From an uncultured Bacilli bacterium (lineage in GTDB: Bacteria > Bacillota_I > Bacilli_A > RF39 > UBA660): 64,000 nucleotides of DNA. A model generated the notes under the pieces. It did not search any database and was not told where the DNA came from. It saw only the letters and a program-made list of their open reading frames with translations. Below, piece after piece: positions 28,527 to 38,134 of this stretch (positions are counted from its first letter, which is position 1; each line of letters starts with the position of its first letter). The translations under genes and the position numbers were made by a program. The DNA is taken from contig CAKPMN010000003.1 in NCBI GenBank assembly GCA_934168005.1, positions 5,070 to 69,069 on the forward strand, in the 5' to 3' direction.

Positions 28527-29582
28527 CTAATAAAAATATTCATAATATTCATCAAATGTTATATCTAATTTTTTTATTTCTTCTGCTACTTCTGTACCTA
28601 CATATCTATAGTGCCACGCTTCATAATTATATCCTGTTATATTTTCTTTTCCTTTAGGATATCTTTGTATGAATCCGTATTTATAAGCATTATTATATAA
28701 CCAGGTACTTGCTTTTGTAGATTGGAATGTTTTTATAGTTGCACCTTTAGTAAATATGTCTAGTACTAAACCTGTTTGATGTTCTGAAAAACCAGCTTTA
28801 GCAGCGTGATTCAATGCTTCTTTTTCTCCTAATTTATCTTTATATTCATTGAATATTTCCAATTGTTCATCATAACTTCTATATCCGCTTGTTACATAAA
28901 ATGTGATACCTTCTTTTAAAGCATCATTGTACATTTTTGTAAAGGCTTCATAAGTTTTTTTTGTTACTTTTACGTTCTTATTACCATATTTACTATCTAG
29001 CGTTACTAAAGATGGTTTATAATCTTCTAGGTAGTTATATTTATTGACAAGCATTACGTTTTCTTTTGATACATCTGTTTTTTTGGTGTGTGTATAATAT
29101 TCATAGTCTCTATTTGTATTTACTTTTTCTACTATATCTCTAGCTTTGCCATTTAGACTAAAGTAACGTTTTTTATTTGATGATATATAATATTTATCAT
29201 ATAAAATATCTACCATGGTTTTGGTATATGTTCCATTAGTATAGTCTTTATGATTTACTAATCTAATTTTATCTTTTACTTCTAAATCATTTTTATCTTC
29301 TAAATATTTTACTAATGATTCACTTTTGAAGTTTTCATCGTTTATATATTCTAATATATTTTCTTGATAATTATTTTTTAAATAATAAATACTTTCATCA
29401 TCTAACTTGATTATTTCATTTATTTCATTGTCATTATATCCTGCTTTTTTAAGTTTATCTTTTGTTGATTCGAAAAGATAGGAAAATAAGTTTTCTTCAT
29501 GTGTTACATTATATATTACTGTTATTGTAGATAATACAAGAAATAATGTTACTGTGATTATAATTAGCTTATTTTTTTTCAT
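28527..29582 (-). CDS. D,D-carboxypeptidase, VanY/LdcB type, copy 2
   Basis: 351 residues, longest of the three paralogues. N-terminal membrane segment (about 5-22), a stalk of about 150 residues (DKLKKAGYNDNEINEIIKLD and following), and the M15 domain with SGYRSYDEQ, SEHQTGLVLDI and EAWHYRYVG. AAGGTGAAG precedes the ATG. The zinc ligands are conserved. The stalk is shared with copy 3 and absent in copy 1. Confidence 0.9.
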   Translation of the reverse strand: MKKNKLIIITVTLFLVLSTITVIYNVTHEENLFSYLFESTKDKLKKAGYNDNEINEIIKLDDESIYYLKNNYQENILEYINDENFKSESLVKYLEDKNDLEVKDKIRLVNHKDYTNGTYTKTMVDILYDKYYISSNKKRYFSLNGKARDIVEKVNTNRDYEYYTHTKKTDVSKENVMLVNKYNYLEDYKPSLVTLDSKYGNKNVKVTKKTYEAFTKMYNDALKEGITFYVTSGYRSYDEQLEIFNEYKDKLGEKEALNHAAKAGFSEHQTGLVLDIFTKGATIKTFQSTKASTWLYNNAYKYGFIQRYPKGKENITGYNYEAWHYRYVGTEVAEEIKKLDITFDEYYEYFY

Positions 29583-29637
29583 AACTTCACCTTAATGAAA
29601 TTATAATATATTATTAAAAAAAAAGAAATAGATTTCT

Positions 29638-30582
29638 CTATTTCAAATAATATTCATAGTATTCATCATATGTAATACCTAAATTATGTATTTCTTCAGC
29701 TACTTTTTTTCCAACATAACGGTAGTGCCATGGTTCATAGCTATATCCTGTTATATTTTCTTTGTCTTTAGGATATCTTAATATAAATCCATATTTGTAG
29801 GCATTATTTGTCATCCATGTAAATTCATCAGTTTTTTCAAAATCTCCTTGTTGTTTTGCATTGTATGTTGTTACGTCTATTGCAAGACCTGTTTGATGTT
29901 CTGATGATCCTGCTCTTGCAGCATACTTATCTGCCCATTCTTCACCATTTTCTCTAGCATATCTATTCCATAAATTTTCTTGGTAATCATATGGTCTATA
30001 TGAAGAGTTAATTATAATTGTTAGATTTTCTAATTTAGCGGCATTAAACATTTCTATGAATTTATCATATACTTCTTTTCTAATTGATTGTTCTCCATAA
30101 CAGTGTCTATTAGATACTTCAACAATATCATCAAACTTAAAATCTTTGTCTAATTGGTAATATTTATTAACAAGTATTAAATTCTCTAATTCTATGTTTG
30201 TTTTATTCATCTCTGTATAATAATCACGATCTCTATTTACATTTACAAGTGAAACAATATCATTTATTTTATCTTTTGGATTTAGTTTTTTATATTTTAT
30301 ATATCTATCTAAATTATCATATATAAAGTATTTTTCTTTTAAAAATTCTACTATATTTTTATCATAATCTTTAGTAAGGATATCTTCTTGTTTAGAATGA
30401 TCAAGCGTTTTAATTGTCTCTATTTCTTCTTTATCATAGCCTAGTTTTCCTAGTTTATACGAAATAGTACTTGTATGTTTTTTATAATTAACAAAAAATA
30501 TTATAAAAATTAAAATAATGAAAATAATAAAAATAGTAATTTTAACAGATTTCTTTAGTTTTCTAACTTTTTTAGTATTCAT
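29638..30582 (-). CDS. D,D-carboxypeptidase, VanY/LdcB type, copy 3
   Basis: 314 residues: N-terminal membrane helix (about 14-29), stalk with KLGYDKEEIETIKTLD resembling copy 2, and M15 domain with SSYRPYDYQ, SEHQTGLAIDV and EPWHYRYVG. GGTGAT precedes the ATG. All metal ligands appear intact. Probably membrane-bound with the catalytic domain outside. Confidence 0.9.
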   Translation of the reverse strand: MNTKKVRKLKKSVKITIFIIFIILIFIIFFVNYKKHTSTISYKLGKLGYDKEEIETIKTLDHSKQEDILTKDYDKNIVEFLKEKYFIYDNLDRYIKYKKLNPKDKINDIVSLVNVNRDRDYYTEMNKTNIELENLILVNKYYQLDKDFKFDDIVEVSNRHCYGEQSIRKEVYDKFIEMFNAAKLENLTIIINSSYRPYDYQENLWNRYARENGEEWADKYAARAGSSEHQTGLAIDVTTYNAKQQGDFEKTDEFTWMTNNAYKYGFILRYPKDKENITGYSYEPWHYRYVGKKVAEEIHNLGITYDEYYEYYLK

Positions 30583-30641
30583 ATTATCACCAATATTATT
30601 ATAGCTTTTTTATTTTTAAATTTCAAATTATAGGAGGAATT

Positions 30642-31154
30642 ATGGAATTATTATTTTTATGTCTAAAAATATTTTTTGTTCGTATTATAGATGTTTCACT
30701 TGGAACTATTTGTACAATTTTAACTGTTAGAAATAAGAAATTTTTAGCTTCTTTTTTAGGCTTTATTGAAATATTTATTTGGTTTGTAATAGTTAAGGAA
30801 GCTTTGAATACAGATTCTACAAGTATTTTTATTGCGATAAGTTATGCTTTGGGTTTTGCAACAGGTACGTATATTGGAAGTTTTTTATCTGAAAAATATA
30901 TAAAAGGGGATATTACTGTACAAGTAATTACTAAAAGAGAAAATTCTATGGTTGATGAACTTAGAAAAATGGGGTATGCAGTTAGTGTTATTGATATTAA
31001 AGGGCAAGACTTGGAAAATGAAAAATATATGCTTTTTTTAGAGTTAGATAAAAATCATTTTAATAAAGTTAGATCAATTATAAAAAAGAATGATCCGAAT
31101 GCTTTTGTTGTTGTTAATGAGACAAAAGCTGTCTTTAATGGACATTTTATTTAA
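30642..31154 (+). CDS. UPF0316/DUF2179 membrane protein
   Basis: 170 residues with three membrane segments in the first 90 residues (FVRIIDVSLGTICTILTVRN, ALGFATGTYIGSFL) followed by a cytoplasmic DUF2179 domain (MVDELRKMGYAVSVIDIKG). This is the YebE-like UPF0316 family. AGGAGG precedes the ATG. Function unknown. Confidence 0.85.
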   Translation: MELLFLCLKIFFVRIIDVSLGTICTILTVRNKKFLASFLGFIEIFIWFVIVKEALNTDSTSIFIAISYALGFATGTYIGSFLSEKYIKGDITVQVITKRENSMVDELRKMGYAVSVIDIKGQDLENEKYMLFLELDKNHFNKVRSIIKKNDPNAFVVVNETKAVFNGHFI

Positions 31155-31205
31155 ATTTATCGTCTTTTTTTGATACTTCTTCATACATTTAATTAGAGGT
31201 GAATT

Positions 31206-32363
31206 ATGAAGAAGTTTTTGTTATTATTATTTTGTATTTTTCCTTTTTCTGTTTTAGCGTCTTCTACTGAGATGGTTGATGCTGATTTAACACCTAAAGC
31301 TAAGAGTTCTATTTTAATAGAAGCGTCTACGGGTAAAGTTTTATATGAAAAGAATTCTCATGAAAAATTAGCTCCCGCTAGTATGACTAAGATTATGAGT
31401 ATGCTTATCATAATTGAACATATTGAGTCTGGGGCTTTAAAGTGGGATGATTTGGTTACTGTATCAGAAAATGCTTCTAGTATGGGTGGAAGTCAAATTT
31501 TACTTGAAACAGGGGAACAGATGAGTGTTGAAGATTTGTTTAAAGGTGTTGCTGTTGGAAGTGGAAATGATGCTGTTGTTGCTTTAGCTGAAGCTGTTAG
31601 TGGTAGTGTTGATTCTTTTGTTGAATTAATGAATAATAAAGTAAAAGAATTAGGGCTTAATGACACAATGTTTCAAAATCCACATGGGCTTGATCAAGAA
31701 AATCATTATTCTAGTGCATATGATATGGTTATGATTGGTAGAGAACTTGTAAAGCATGAAAAAGTTTTGACTTTTACTTCTATATATGAGGATTATTTAA
31801 GAAAGGGTACTAAAAGAGAATTCTGGCTTGTAAATACAAATAAGTTAGTTAGATTTAATCCTATTGTAGATGGACTAAAGACTGGTTATACAAGTGGTGC
31901 TGGATATTGTCTAACAGCAACAGCATTAAAAAATGATATGAGATTACTTGCTACTGTAATGGGTGAGGAGTCTACTACTGATAGAACTAATGAGGTTACT
32001 AGTTTGCTTGACTTTGGATATGCTTCATACAAGGTTGATGTTCTTGCTAATAAAGAAAGTGTAGTAGGTGAAAAAGAATATGATTTGTCATTAGATAAAA
32101 TTAAATTTGTTCCTATAAATGATGTAAAAGTTTTGAATAAAAAAACAGATAAGATAGGTTCTATTACTTATGAAATGGATATTAATGATATAAAATTTCC
32201 TGTTAAAAAAGGTGATGTTGTTGGTAAACTAAATATAAAAGAAGATGGAAAACAATTATCCAGTGTAGATATTACTGTGTTAAATGATACAAATAAAATA
32301 GGTTTTGGAAGTCTTCTTTATAGATATTTGAAAGATATTTTTGGAGGAAAAATAATAATATAA
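31206..32363 (+). CDS. dacF: D-alanyl-D-alanine carboxypeptidase (PBP5/DacF family)
   Basis: Serine D,D-carboxypeptidase of the cell wall, 385 residues. A signal peptide (MKKFLLLLFCIFPFSVLA) precedes the catalytic domain with SMTK (S59-K62), SGN (around 118) and KTG (around 222). A C-terminal beta domain and terminal amphipathic segment (about 365-383) suggest PBP5-type membrane attachment. AGAGGTGA precedes the ATG. The gene symbol reflects the family best matched in spore formers; dacA is an alternative. Confidence 0.92.
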   Translation: MKKFLLLLFCIFPFSVLASSTEMVDADLTPKAKSSILIEASTGKVLYEKNSHEKLAPASMTKIMSMLIIIEHIESGALKWDDLVTVSENASSMGGSQILLETGEQMSVEDLFKGVAVGSGNDAVVALAEAVSGSVDSFVELMNNKVKELGLNDTMFQNPHGLDQENHYSSAYDMVMIGRELVKHEKVLTFTSIYEDYLRKGTKREFWLVNTNKLVRFNPIVDGLKTGYTSGAGYCLTATALKNDMRLLATVMGEESTTDRTNEVTSLLDFGYASYKVDVLANKESVVGEKEYDLSLDKIKFVPINDVKVLNKKTDKIGSITYEMDINDIKFPVKKGDVVGKLNIKEDGKQLSSVDITVLNDTNKIGFGSLLYRYLKDIFGGKIII

Positions 32364-32392
32364 AAAAGGTGCTTCTTTTGCATCTTTTTATA
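32362..32392. terminator. bidirectional terminator between dacF and def
   Basis: AAAAAGGTGC / GCATCTTTTT stem with G-T pair and flanking AT runs, extended by ATAT arms. Confidence 0.75.
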
Positions 32393-32936
32393 TTAAACGT
32401 ATTTCATATTCACTAAAGAATGGTTTTTGTTTATTTATTCTATCATAAAATAATATTCCGTCTAGATGGTCTATTTCATGTTGAAAAGCTATTGATAATT
32501 CTTCTCTAGCTCTTATACTTATTTTATTACCATCTATATCATATCCTTCAACTGTTACTCTAGCGTATCTTGGAACATGACCTTCTACTTCTCTATTTAC
32601 ACTTAAACATCCTTCACCAACATCTGCTGCTATCATTTCTTCTGAATTACTTACTATCTTTGGATTTATAACAACATAGTTATCAAATTTTCCTTCTTGA
32701 TATTCATCTACTATAACAATTATTCTCTTTAGAATTCCAAGTTGTACGAATGCTAGTCCAGTTCCTGGTCTTAAATCGTATTTTTTTGAATATTTTTCTA
32801 TTTGACTATATGTTAAATGTTTAATAATTTTATCTATTGTCTTTTTGTCTTCATCTGACAGTGGGAAAGTTACTTCTTTACTTTTTTGTCTTATTCTTTT
32901 ATCTTTTTCATCTATTATATTAAGTTTTTCAAACAT
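32388..32936 (-). CDS. def: peptide deformylase
   Basis: Removes the formyl group from nascent protein N-termini. 182 residues with motif 1 as GTGLAFVQLG (usual GxGLAAxQ), motif 2 EGCLSV (metal Cys) and motif 3 HEIDHLDG (two metal His and catalytic Glu). Type II length, as in Firmicutes. AGGTGATGG lies before the ATG. Motif 1 has Phe-Val for the common Ala-Pro. Confidence 0.95.
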   Translation of the reverse strand: MFEKLNIIDEKDKRIRQKSKEVTFPLSDEDKKTIDKIIKHLTYSQIEKYSKKYDLRPGTGLAFVQLGILKRIIVIVDEYQEGKFDNYVVINPKIVSNSEEMIAADVGEGCLSVNREVEGHVPRYARVTVEGYDIDGNKISIRAREELSIAFQHEIDHLDGILFYDRINKQKPFFSEYEIRLI

Positions 32937-33064
32937 ACCATCACCTCTTGATTCATGTGGTATTATATCACATTTTGTATTATTTGTAAAAATAGTTTAA
33001 CAAATATAGAAATTTCACTTTTTTTTCATAATTTGGTAATATATTATATAGTAGAGGTGGTTAT

Positions 33065-34138
33065 ATGAAATGTCCAAAGTGTAAAAATGAAGTAGTAAAT
33101 GATAGCAAATTTTGTGATCAATGTGGATATTCTTTTAAAGGAAAAAAATTTAAATTAGTTATAATTATAACATTAGTATTAGCTGTAATAGGATTTAGTA
33201 TAGGATTATCTTTTTCTTATTTTTTATCCCCATCTTATGTTGCGAATAAATATTTTAAAGCAGTTATAAGTAATGACGCAAACAATGTATATAAATACGT
33301 TAAGAGTGATAGTCCTTTTGTAACAAAAGAATCATTTTTAAAGAAATATGAGACAGTAGGTAATGTTACTGATTATAAGATAGAAAGTATGGAAAGAGAA
33401 AACAACTATATAAAAGTTAATTATACTTATAAATTAGATGGTAATGCGGCTAATTCTTATGTAAAACTAAATGAAAAGAAATTTTTAGGTATATTTACTT
33501 ATTATAAAGTTGAAACTGGTAGTATAGCTAGAAATGTTGAACTTCGTGTTTTAAAGGGTTCTAAAGTTAGTATTGATTCAACAGATATGACAAAATATTT
33601 AAAAAATAGTGAAGAATATTTTGATGTTTATGTTTTACCAGACCTTATTTCAGGAGAATATACTGTAGAAGTTGATATGCCAATAGGAATTTCTGTTACA
33701 AAAAATATTTCATTTACAGATTCTTCTAAATATACTATAGCTAAAATCAAGTTAGAAAATGATTTAAAAGACAAATTAAGCGATGATTTAATTGATAAGT
33801 TAAATGTTTTATATAAAGCCGGTGTAGAAGGCAAAAAGTATAAAGAAATATCTGATAATTTTTATAATGATTTATCTAGTTTATATAGAAGCATTAAAAG
33901 AAGTTTAGGATCAAACATAACATCATTTAATTTTACTGATATTAGTATTAGTTCTGCTTCATTAGATGATGAAGGTAAATTGAGTTTAGAAGTTATTGCT
34001 GATTATGATGCTCGTGTAAATGATGAAGATAAGAGTGACTATCTATCATTTAAAGTTACATATAGTTATGATGATAATGAATTTAATTTATATGATATAG
34101 ATAATTCTTATCAAGTTAAAACAGAAAATTATCAGTAA
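33065..34138 (+). CDS. zinc-ribbon membrane protein, TcaA/YvbJ-like
   Basis: 357 residues: N-terminal zinc ribbon (CPKCKNEV, CDQCGYSF), a membrane helix at about 30-52, then an extracytoplasmic region that begins with a helical domain (SYVANKYFKAVISNDANNVY) and continues with beta-rich modules. This layout matches the TcaA/YvbJ group of Firmicutes envelope proteins, which lie near cell-wall or teichoic-acid functions. AGAGGTGG precedes the ATG. Confidence 0.8.
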   Translation: MKCPKCKNEVVNDSKFCDQCGYSFKGKKFKLVIIITLVLAVIGFSIGLSFSYFLSPSYVANKYFKAVISNDANNVYKYVKSDSPFVTKESFLKKYETVGNVTDYKIESMERENNYIKVNYTYKLDGNAANSYVKLNEKKFLGIFTYYKVETGSIARNVELRVLKGSKVSIDSTDMTKYLKNSEEYFDVYVLPDLISGEYTVEVDMPIGISVTKNISFTDSSKYTIAKIKLENDLKDKLSDDLIDKLNVLYKAGVEGKKYKEISDNFYNDLSSLYRSIKRSLGSNITSFNFTDISISSASLDDEGKLSLEVIADYDARVNDEDKSDYLSFKVTYSYDDNEFNLYDIDNSYQVKTENYQ

Positions 34139-34163
34139 AAAAAGAGAAAAAATTTCTCTTTTT
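34136..34163. terminator. bidirectional terminator
   Basis: AAAAAAGAGAAA / TTTCTCTTTTTT stem shared by convergent genes. Confidence 0.8.
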
Positions 34164-34318
34164 TAGTTATTCCAAGCTCTTGCGCCAATTATAATTACTA
34201 ATAAAATAAATAGAACTAAAATAATAGCAGCGCCGTATCCTGATTGGTATCCTCCATTTTGGTAACCATAGCTTGGAGCGCCACAGCCGTAGCCTTGATA
34301 GCCGCCATAATAATACAT
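34163..34318 (-). CDS. YjcZ-type small sporulation protein
   Basis: 51-residue protein: a Gly/Tyr-rich N-terminal half (MYYYGGYQGYGCGAPSYGYQ) and a C-terminal hydrophobic segment (AAIILVLFILLVIIIGARAW). This is the layout of the YjcZ/GYG-tail small spore membrane proteins of Bacilli and Clostridia. GGAGGC lies 6 bases before the ATG. Local GC is higher than around because of Gly, Ala and Cys codons. No clear sporulation promoter could be fixed. Confidence 0.8.
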   Translation of the reverse strand: MYYYGGYQGYGCGAPSYGYQNGGYQSGYGAAIILVLFILLVIIIGARAWNN

Positions 34319-34459
34319 ATTTTTGCCTCCATTCTCTAATATAGTTTACTCTTTAACTTTTATTTGGTGCGTGATATTTGTTTAATAAACGATATTTTTT
34401 CTAAAACTAGTTCTTAGTTTGTTAAAAATATGGTATTATATAGAAAATAGGTGAGAATA

Positions 34460-35617
34460 ATGAAGAAAGTTTTTAATACGATTAAAGATATGGATAGAGT
34501 AATACTTTTTATATCTATAGGGTTATTTATATTTGGTTTATTCAATATATTAACAGCTTCTAGTCAAGCTTCTGTTTTGAGATATAATGCTTCACTTTAT
34601 AAATATTTTATTAAACAATTAGAATTCTTATCTATGGGTTTATTTGCTACTTTCTTTATTTTATCTGTTCCAACAAAAAAATATCATTTCTTAGGTAAAA
34701 TAGCTTTTTATGGTGTTTTATTCTTATGTGTTTTAGTAATTTTTAAGGGTAATAATTATAGTGGTAACCAAAACTGGATATCAATACTCGGCTTTTCATT
34801 ACAACCAAGTGAATTTGCTAAACCTGTTTTGATTCTTTATTTAGCTATTTTATTTGAAAAATATTATAAACAGTTAAGAAATAAAAATGTACCACATGCG
34901 AACATGATTGCTCATATAGTGTTTGTATGTATCATATTTCCTACTCTTATTATATTTACTCAACATGATTTAGGTACAGGTATTATTGTAACTTGTATAG
35001 CAGGCCTTTTATTTTTAGCTAGTCCAATAATGCGTCGTGAAAAGACTGCAACTGTTGGACTTATGGGAATAGTTGTCATTATAATGGGTTTAATTTATAT
35101 ATTTGGTTCTAAGAGTGTTTTATCTAATAGTCAAAGTAGTAGACTTGATTTTTTTGATCCTTGTAGTAAGTATGAAAATGGCGGATATCAAATATGTAAT
35201 GGATTTATTGCGATAAATTCAGGAGGATTATTTGGAGTTGGAATAGGCGAGAGCAGACAAAAGTCTTATATTCCAGAATCACATACAGACTCTGTTTTTG
35301 CAATTGTTGCTGAGGAATATGGCCTTATAGTAACAACTATTATATTTTTCTTATATATAGTATTACTTTATAGAATACTTCATCTATCTAGTGTCGTTGG
35401 AACTATTAGAGGAAAATATATCTGTTATGGGGTAGCAATCTATATGTTTTTACATATATTTGTTAATTTAGGTGGTCTATTTGGCAGTATGCCTCTTACC
35501 GGTGTTCCACTTCCATATTTATCTTATGGTGGTTCATTTACTATATCTTTTATGATTGCGCTCGCTCTTGTTCAAAGAGTTCATGTTGAATATAAAAATG
35601 AAAAAATTAAAATTTAA
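34460..35617 (+). CDS. rodA: SEDS-family peptidoglycan polymerase (RodA/FtsW)
   Basis: Polytopic glycosyltransferase that polymerises lipid II. 385 residues, about ten membrane segments. The conserved SLQPSEFAKPVLILYLA, DLGTGIIV, SHTDSVFAIVAEEYG and LTGVPLPYLSYGGS motifs are present. RodA (elongation), FtsW and SpoVE cannot be told apart with certainty; RodA is the best guess since no division genes are adjacent. The start at 34460 follows AGGTGAG; a GTG at 34451 overlaps it. Confidence 0.88.
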   Translation: MKKVFNTIKDMDRVILFISIGLFIFGLFNILTASSQASVLRYNASLYKYFIKQLEFLSMGLFATFFILSVPTKKYHFLGKIAFYGVLFLCVLVIFKGNNYSGNQNWISILGFSLQPSEFAKPVLILYLAILFEKYYKQLRNKNVPHANMIAHIVFVCIIFPTLIIFTQHDLGTGIIVTCIAGLLFLASPIMRREKTATVGLMGIVVIIMGLIYIFGSKSVLSNSQSSRLDFFDPCSKYENGGYQICNGFIAINSGGLFGVGIGESRQKSYIPESHTDSVFAIVAEEYGLIVTTIIFFLYIVLLYRILHLSSVVGTIRGKYICYGVAIYMFLHIFVNLGGLFGSMPLTGVPLPYLSYGGSFTISFMIALALVQRVHVEYKNEKIKI

Positions 35618-35639
35618 AAGAGTCTAACTCTTTTTTTAT
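35616..35639 (+). terminator. terminator after rodA
   Basis: AAAGAG / CTCTTT stem with T-run. Confidence 0.75.
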
Positions 35640-35677
35640 TGGGGTTAATATGTTAAACTATTGGCGGAGGAATATGT

Positions 35678-36967
35678 ATGATTAAAGAAAGAGTACTACC
35701 AGCAGATCTGTTTACTGTGGTTAATAAAACAGTTATAAGTGATACTGATTACAAAATATTATTTATGTTATATCAACCTATTATAGGTTCAGATGCGGTA
35801 AGTTTGTATCTTACTTTAATAACATATTTGGATAAACTAGAACTTATAAGTGAGGTGTGGAGTCATCACCATTTAATGACTAGCTTAAAATCTAGATTAG
35901 ATTTAATTATTGAAGCTCGTGAAAAATTAGAAGCAGTTGGGCTCATTAAAACATTTTTGAAAAAGGGGAGTGTTAATCAATTTATATATGAAATATATTC
36001 TCCACTTTCTCCTATGGAATTTTTTTCTAATCCACTTTTAGATACTATTTTATATAATGAAATAGGTGAAATGGAGTATGAAAAAGTTAAAGAATATTAT
36101 ACTTTACCTAAGATTAATTTAAATGATTATGAAGATATTACTTGTAGATTTCAAGATGTATTTTCTGTTACTGATATGACTGATTTTGAAGGTGCTTTAG
36201 CTGATTTAAAAAACACTACTAAAAATAAGATATCAATTATGTCTACAATCAATTTAGATGAAGTTTTATCTTCAATACCAGAAGAAATCTTAAATCCTAG
36301 AACTATAACTTTGGATACTAAAGACTTTTTATATAGAATGGATTTTGTATATGGATTTAATGATGATGAAATGATTGAATTAGTGAAATCTTCTTGTAAT
36401 ATAAAAAGGGTTTTGGATAAAGAAAAGTTTAAGGAAAATGCAAAAAATTATTATAAATTTGAACATTTAGGAAATCTTCCTACTTTAGCTTTAAAGACAC
36501 AGCCAGAGTATTTAAGAAAAAAGAATTTATCTAATAATTTAAGAGATAAAAAGATATATGAGTATGAAACTACAACTCCTTATGATTATTTATATAGCAA
36601 ACATACTGGTACTAGAATAACTTCTTCTGAAACTGCTATATTGCAATATTTGCTTGTTGAAATGAATTTAAATCCGGGTGTTGTTAATGTTATAATAGAT
36701 TATGTTTTACAGGAAAGTAAAAATAAACTTGTTCCAACTTATGTTGAAAGTGTAGCTGGACTATTTTCTCGTAATAATATAAAAACAGTAGAAGAAGCAA
36801 TGTCTCTAGCTAAAGAAGAACATAAAAATAGAGTAAAACGAGAAAGCAAGAAACAAGTTAAAAAGGAAATAAAACCTGAATGGATTGATAAGAATTTTGA
36901 GGTAAAAGAAGCTAGCAATGAAGAAATATCAAAGATGAGGGATATGTTAAGTAAGGTGGTAAAATGA
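35678..36967 (+). CDS. dnaB: replication initiation/membrane attachment protein DnaB (Bacillus type)
   Basis: Helicase-loading protein, part of the primosome with DnaD and DnaI; not the helicase. 429 residues with an N-terminal winged-helix region (FTVVNKTVISDTDYKILFML) and C-terminal DnaB/DnaD repeats (FLYRMDFVYGFNDDEMIEL, AILQYLLVEMNLNPGVVNVI). It overlaps dnaI by 4 bases, the order known from Bacillus. GGCGGAGGA precedes the ATG. Confidence 0.9.
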   Translation: MIKERVLPADLFTVVNKTVISDTDYKILFMLYQPIIGSDAVSLYLTLITYLDKLELISEVWSHHHLMTSLKSRLDLIIEAREKLEAVGLIKTFLKKGSVNQFIYEIYSPLSPMEFFSNPLLDTILYNEIGEMEYEKVKEYYTLPKINLNDYEDITCRFQDVFSVTDMTDFEGALADLKNTTKNKISIMSTINLDEVLSSIPEEILNPRTITLDTKDFLYRMDFVYGFNDDEMIELVKSSCNIKRVLDKEKFKENAKNYYKFEHLGNLPTLALKTQPEYLRKKNLSNNLRDKKIYEYETTTPYDYLYSKHTGTRITSSETAILQYLLVEMNLNPGVVNVIIDYVLQESKNKLVPTYVESVAGLFSRNNIKTVEEAMSLAKEEHKNRVKRESKKQVKKEIKPEWIDKNFEVKEASNEEISKMRDMLSKVVK

Positions 36968-37881
36968 AAACAGATACATTTTTTAAAAAATATGAAAAAG
37001 GTGATTTAGATACTAAGTTAATAGCAGAATTTAGAAAATCTATGGAAAATCCAGATTTTGCCAAACTTATTTCTAAAGTTAAACTTCCTTATGAAGAGTT
37101 AGCTAAGTATACTTCATTATTAGAAGATTCTAAGGCTGAATATTCTAATTGCTTAAAGTGTAAAAATTTAATGGAATGTAAGAATAAAATATGTGGACAT
37201 GCTTTTTTACCTGATGTAAGAGATTCAAAGATAACTTTTTTATATAAACCTTGCAAATACATGTTAAAAAAAGAAAAAGAAGAGGCTTATTTGAAAAATG
37301 TTTATTGTTCTAATGAACCTGATTCTATAGTTCATGCATCAATTTCTGATATTGATTTAAGGGATAAAACAAGATTACATGTTATAAAAGTATTAACTGA
37401 ATTTATAGAGGATTATCGTGATGGTAAAAATCCTAAAGGTTTCTATTTACATGGCAGTTTTGGTTCAGGGAAATCTTATTTAATAAGTGCTTTATTTAAT
37501 GAACTTGCAAAGGATGGAGTTAAAAGTTGTATTGTTTTTTGGCAAGAATTTTTAACTGAATTGAAAGGTAATTTTGGAACAAGTGATTTTAATGAAAAAA
37601 TTGAAAGATTAAAGAAAACTAAGTTACTTTTAATTGATGACATAGGAGCAGAAAATGTTACTTCTTGGAGTAGGGATGATGTTTTATGTCCAATACTTCA
37701 ATATCGTATGCAAGAAAAATTACCAACTTTTTTCACATCTAACTTTACTTTAGAAGAGTTAGAAAATCATTTTTCAATTACAAGAGATGGTGTTGAGGTA
37801 GTTAAAGCTAAACGTTTAATGGAGAGAATTCGTCAACTTGGTATTGATATAGAATTAAATAGTAAAAATTTAAGAAATTAA
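36964..37881 (+). CDS. dnaI: primosomal helicase loader DnaI
   Basis: AAA+ ATPase that loads the replicative helicase. 305 residues: N-terminal helical domain with a zinc-type cluster (CLKCKNLMECKNKICGH), AAA+ domain with Walker A GSFGSGKS (about 163-170), Walker B LLLIDDIGAE, sensor 1 TSNF. Full length. Expression is coupled to dnaB. Confidence 0.95.
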   Translation: MKTDTFFKKYEKGDLDTKLIAEFRKSMENPDFAKLISKVKLPYEELAKYTSLLEDSKAEYSNCLKCKNLMECKNKICGHAFLPDVRDSKITFLYKPCKYMLKKEKEEAYLKNVYCSNEPDSIVHASISDIDLRDKTRLHVIKVLTEFIEDYRDGKNPKGFYLHGSFGSGKSYLISALFNELAKDGVKSCIVFWQEFLTELKGNFGTSDFNEKIERLKKTKLLLIDDIGAENVTSWSRDDVLCPILQYRMQEKLPTFFTSNFTLEELENHFSITRDGVEVVKAKRLMERIRQLGIDIELNSKNLRN

Positions 37882-37885
37882 AATA

Positions 37886-37914
37886 TTGACTTTATAATAT
37901 GTTTTGTTTAAAAT
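37886..37914 (+). promoter_or_regulatory. sigma-A promoter of the threonine T-box operon
   Basis: TTGACT (37886-37891), 17-bp spacer, TAAAAT (37909-37914). Confidence 0.65.
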
Positions 37915-37919
37915 AGTCT

Positions 37920-38118
37920 TATAAAGATTTTGATTAGGACATGACTTTTAATGTGTCTATTATAGAGACTTTGTGGATGGTGTAAACAAAGATAGAACTT
38001 AGAAGCTACTACCTATGAATTGTACTCGAAAGAGTTTCCGGGTAAAACCGTTATCTAATTAAGTTAAAAGGTAGGATGGTACCGCGTATAGACGCTCCTT
38101 AAGTAGGGTGTCTTTTTT
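37920..38118 (+). promoter_or_regulatory. T-box leader (threonine-type) of the thrS operon
   Basis: T-box motif AGGATGGTACCGCG at about 38073-38086, followed by a terminator (AGACGCTCC / GGGTGTCT, T-run). Stem I distal motif GGATGGTGTAAAC at about 37976-37988. ACC in CTACTACCTATGAATTG (about 38010-38013) is a plausible threonine specifier. The regulated transcript includes a 147-residue unknown protein before thrS. Confidence 0.9.
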
Positions 38119-38134
38119 GTTTTAGGGGGATTTT

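Noticed and set aside
28480..28555. Longer start for VanY copy 1
   Set aside because: The extension has no ribosome site and covers the terminal region of the neighbouring gene; AGGTGATT marks 28480.
31182..31190. CATACATT before dacF as a sigma-E -10
   Set aside because: The -10 fits but no acceptable -35 lies at the right distance.
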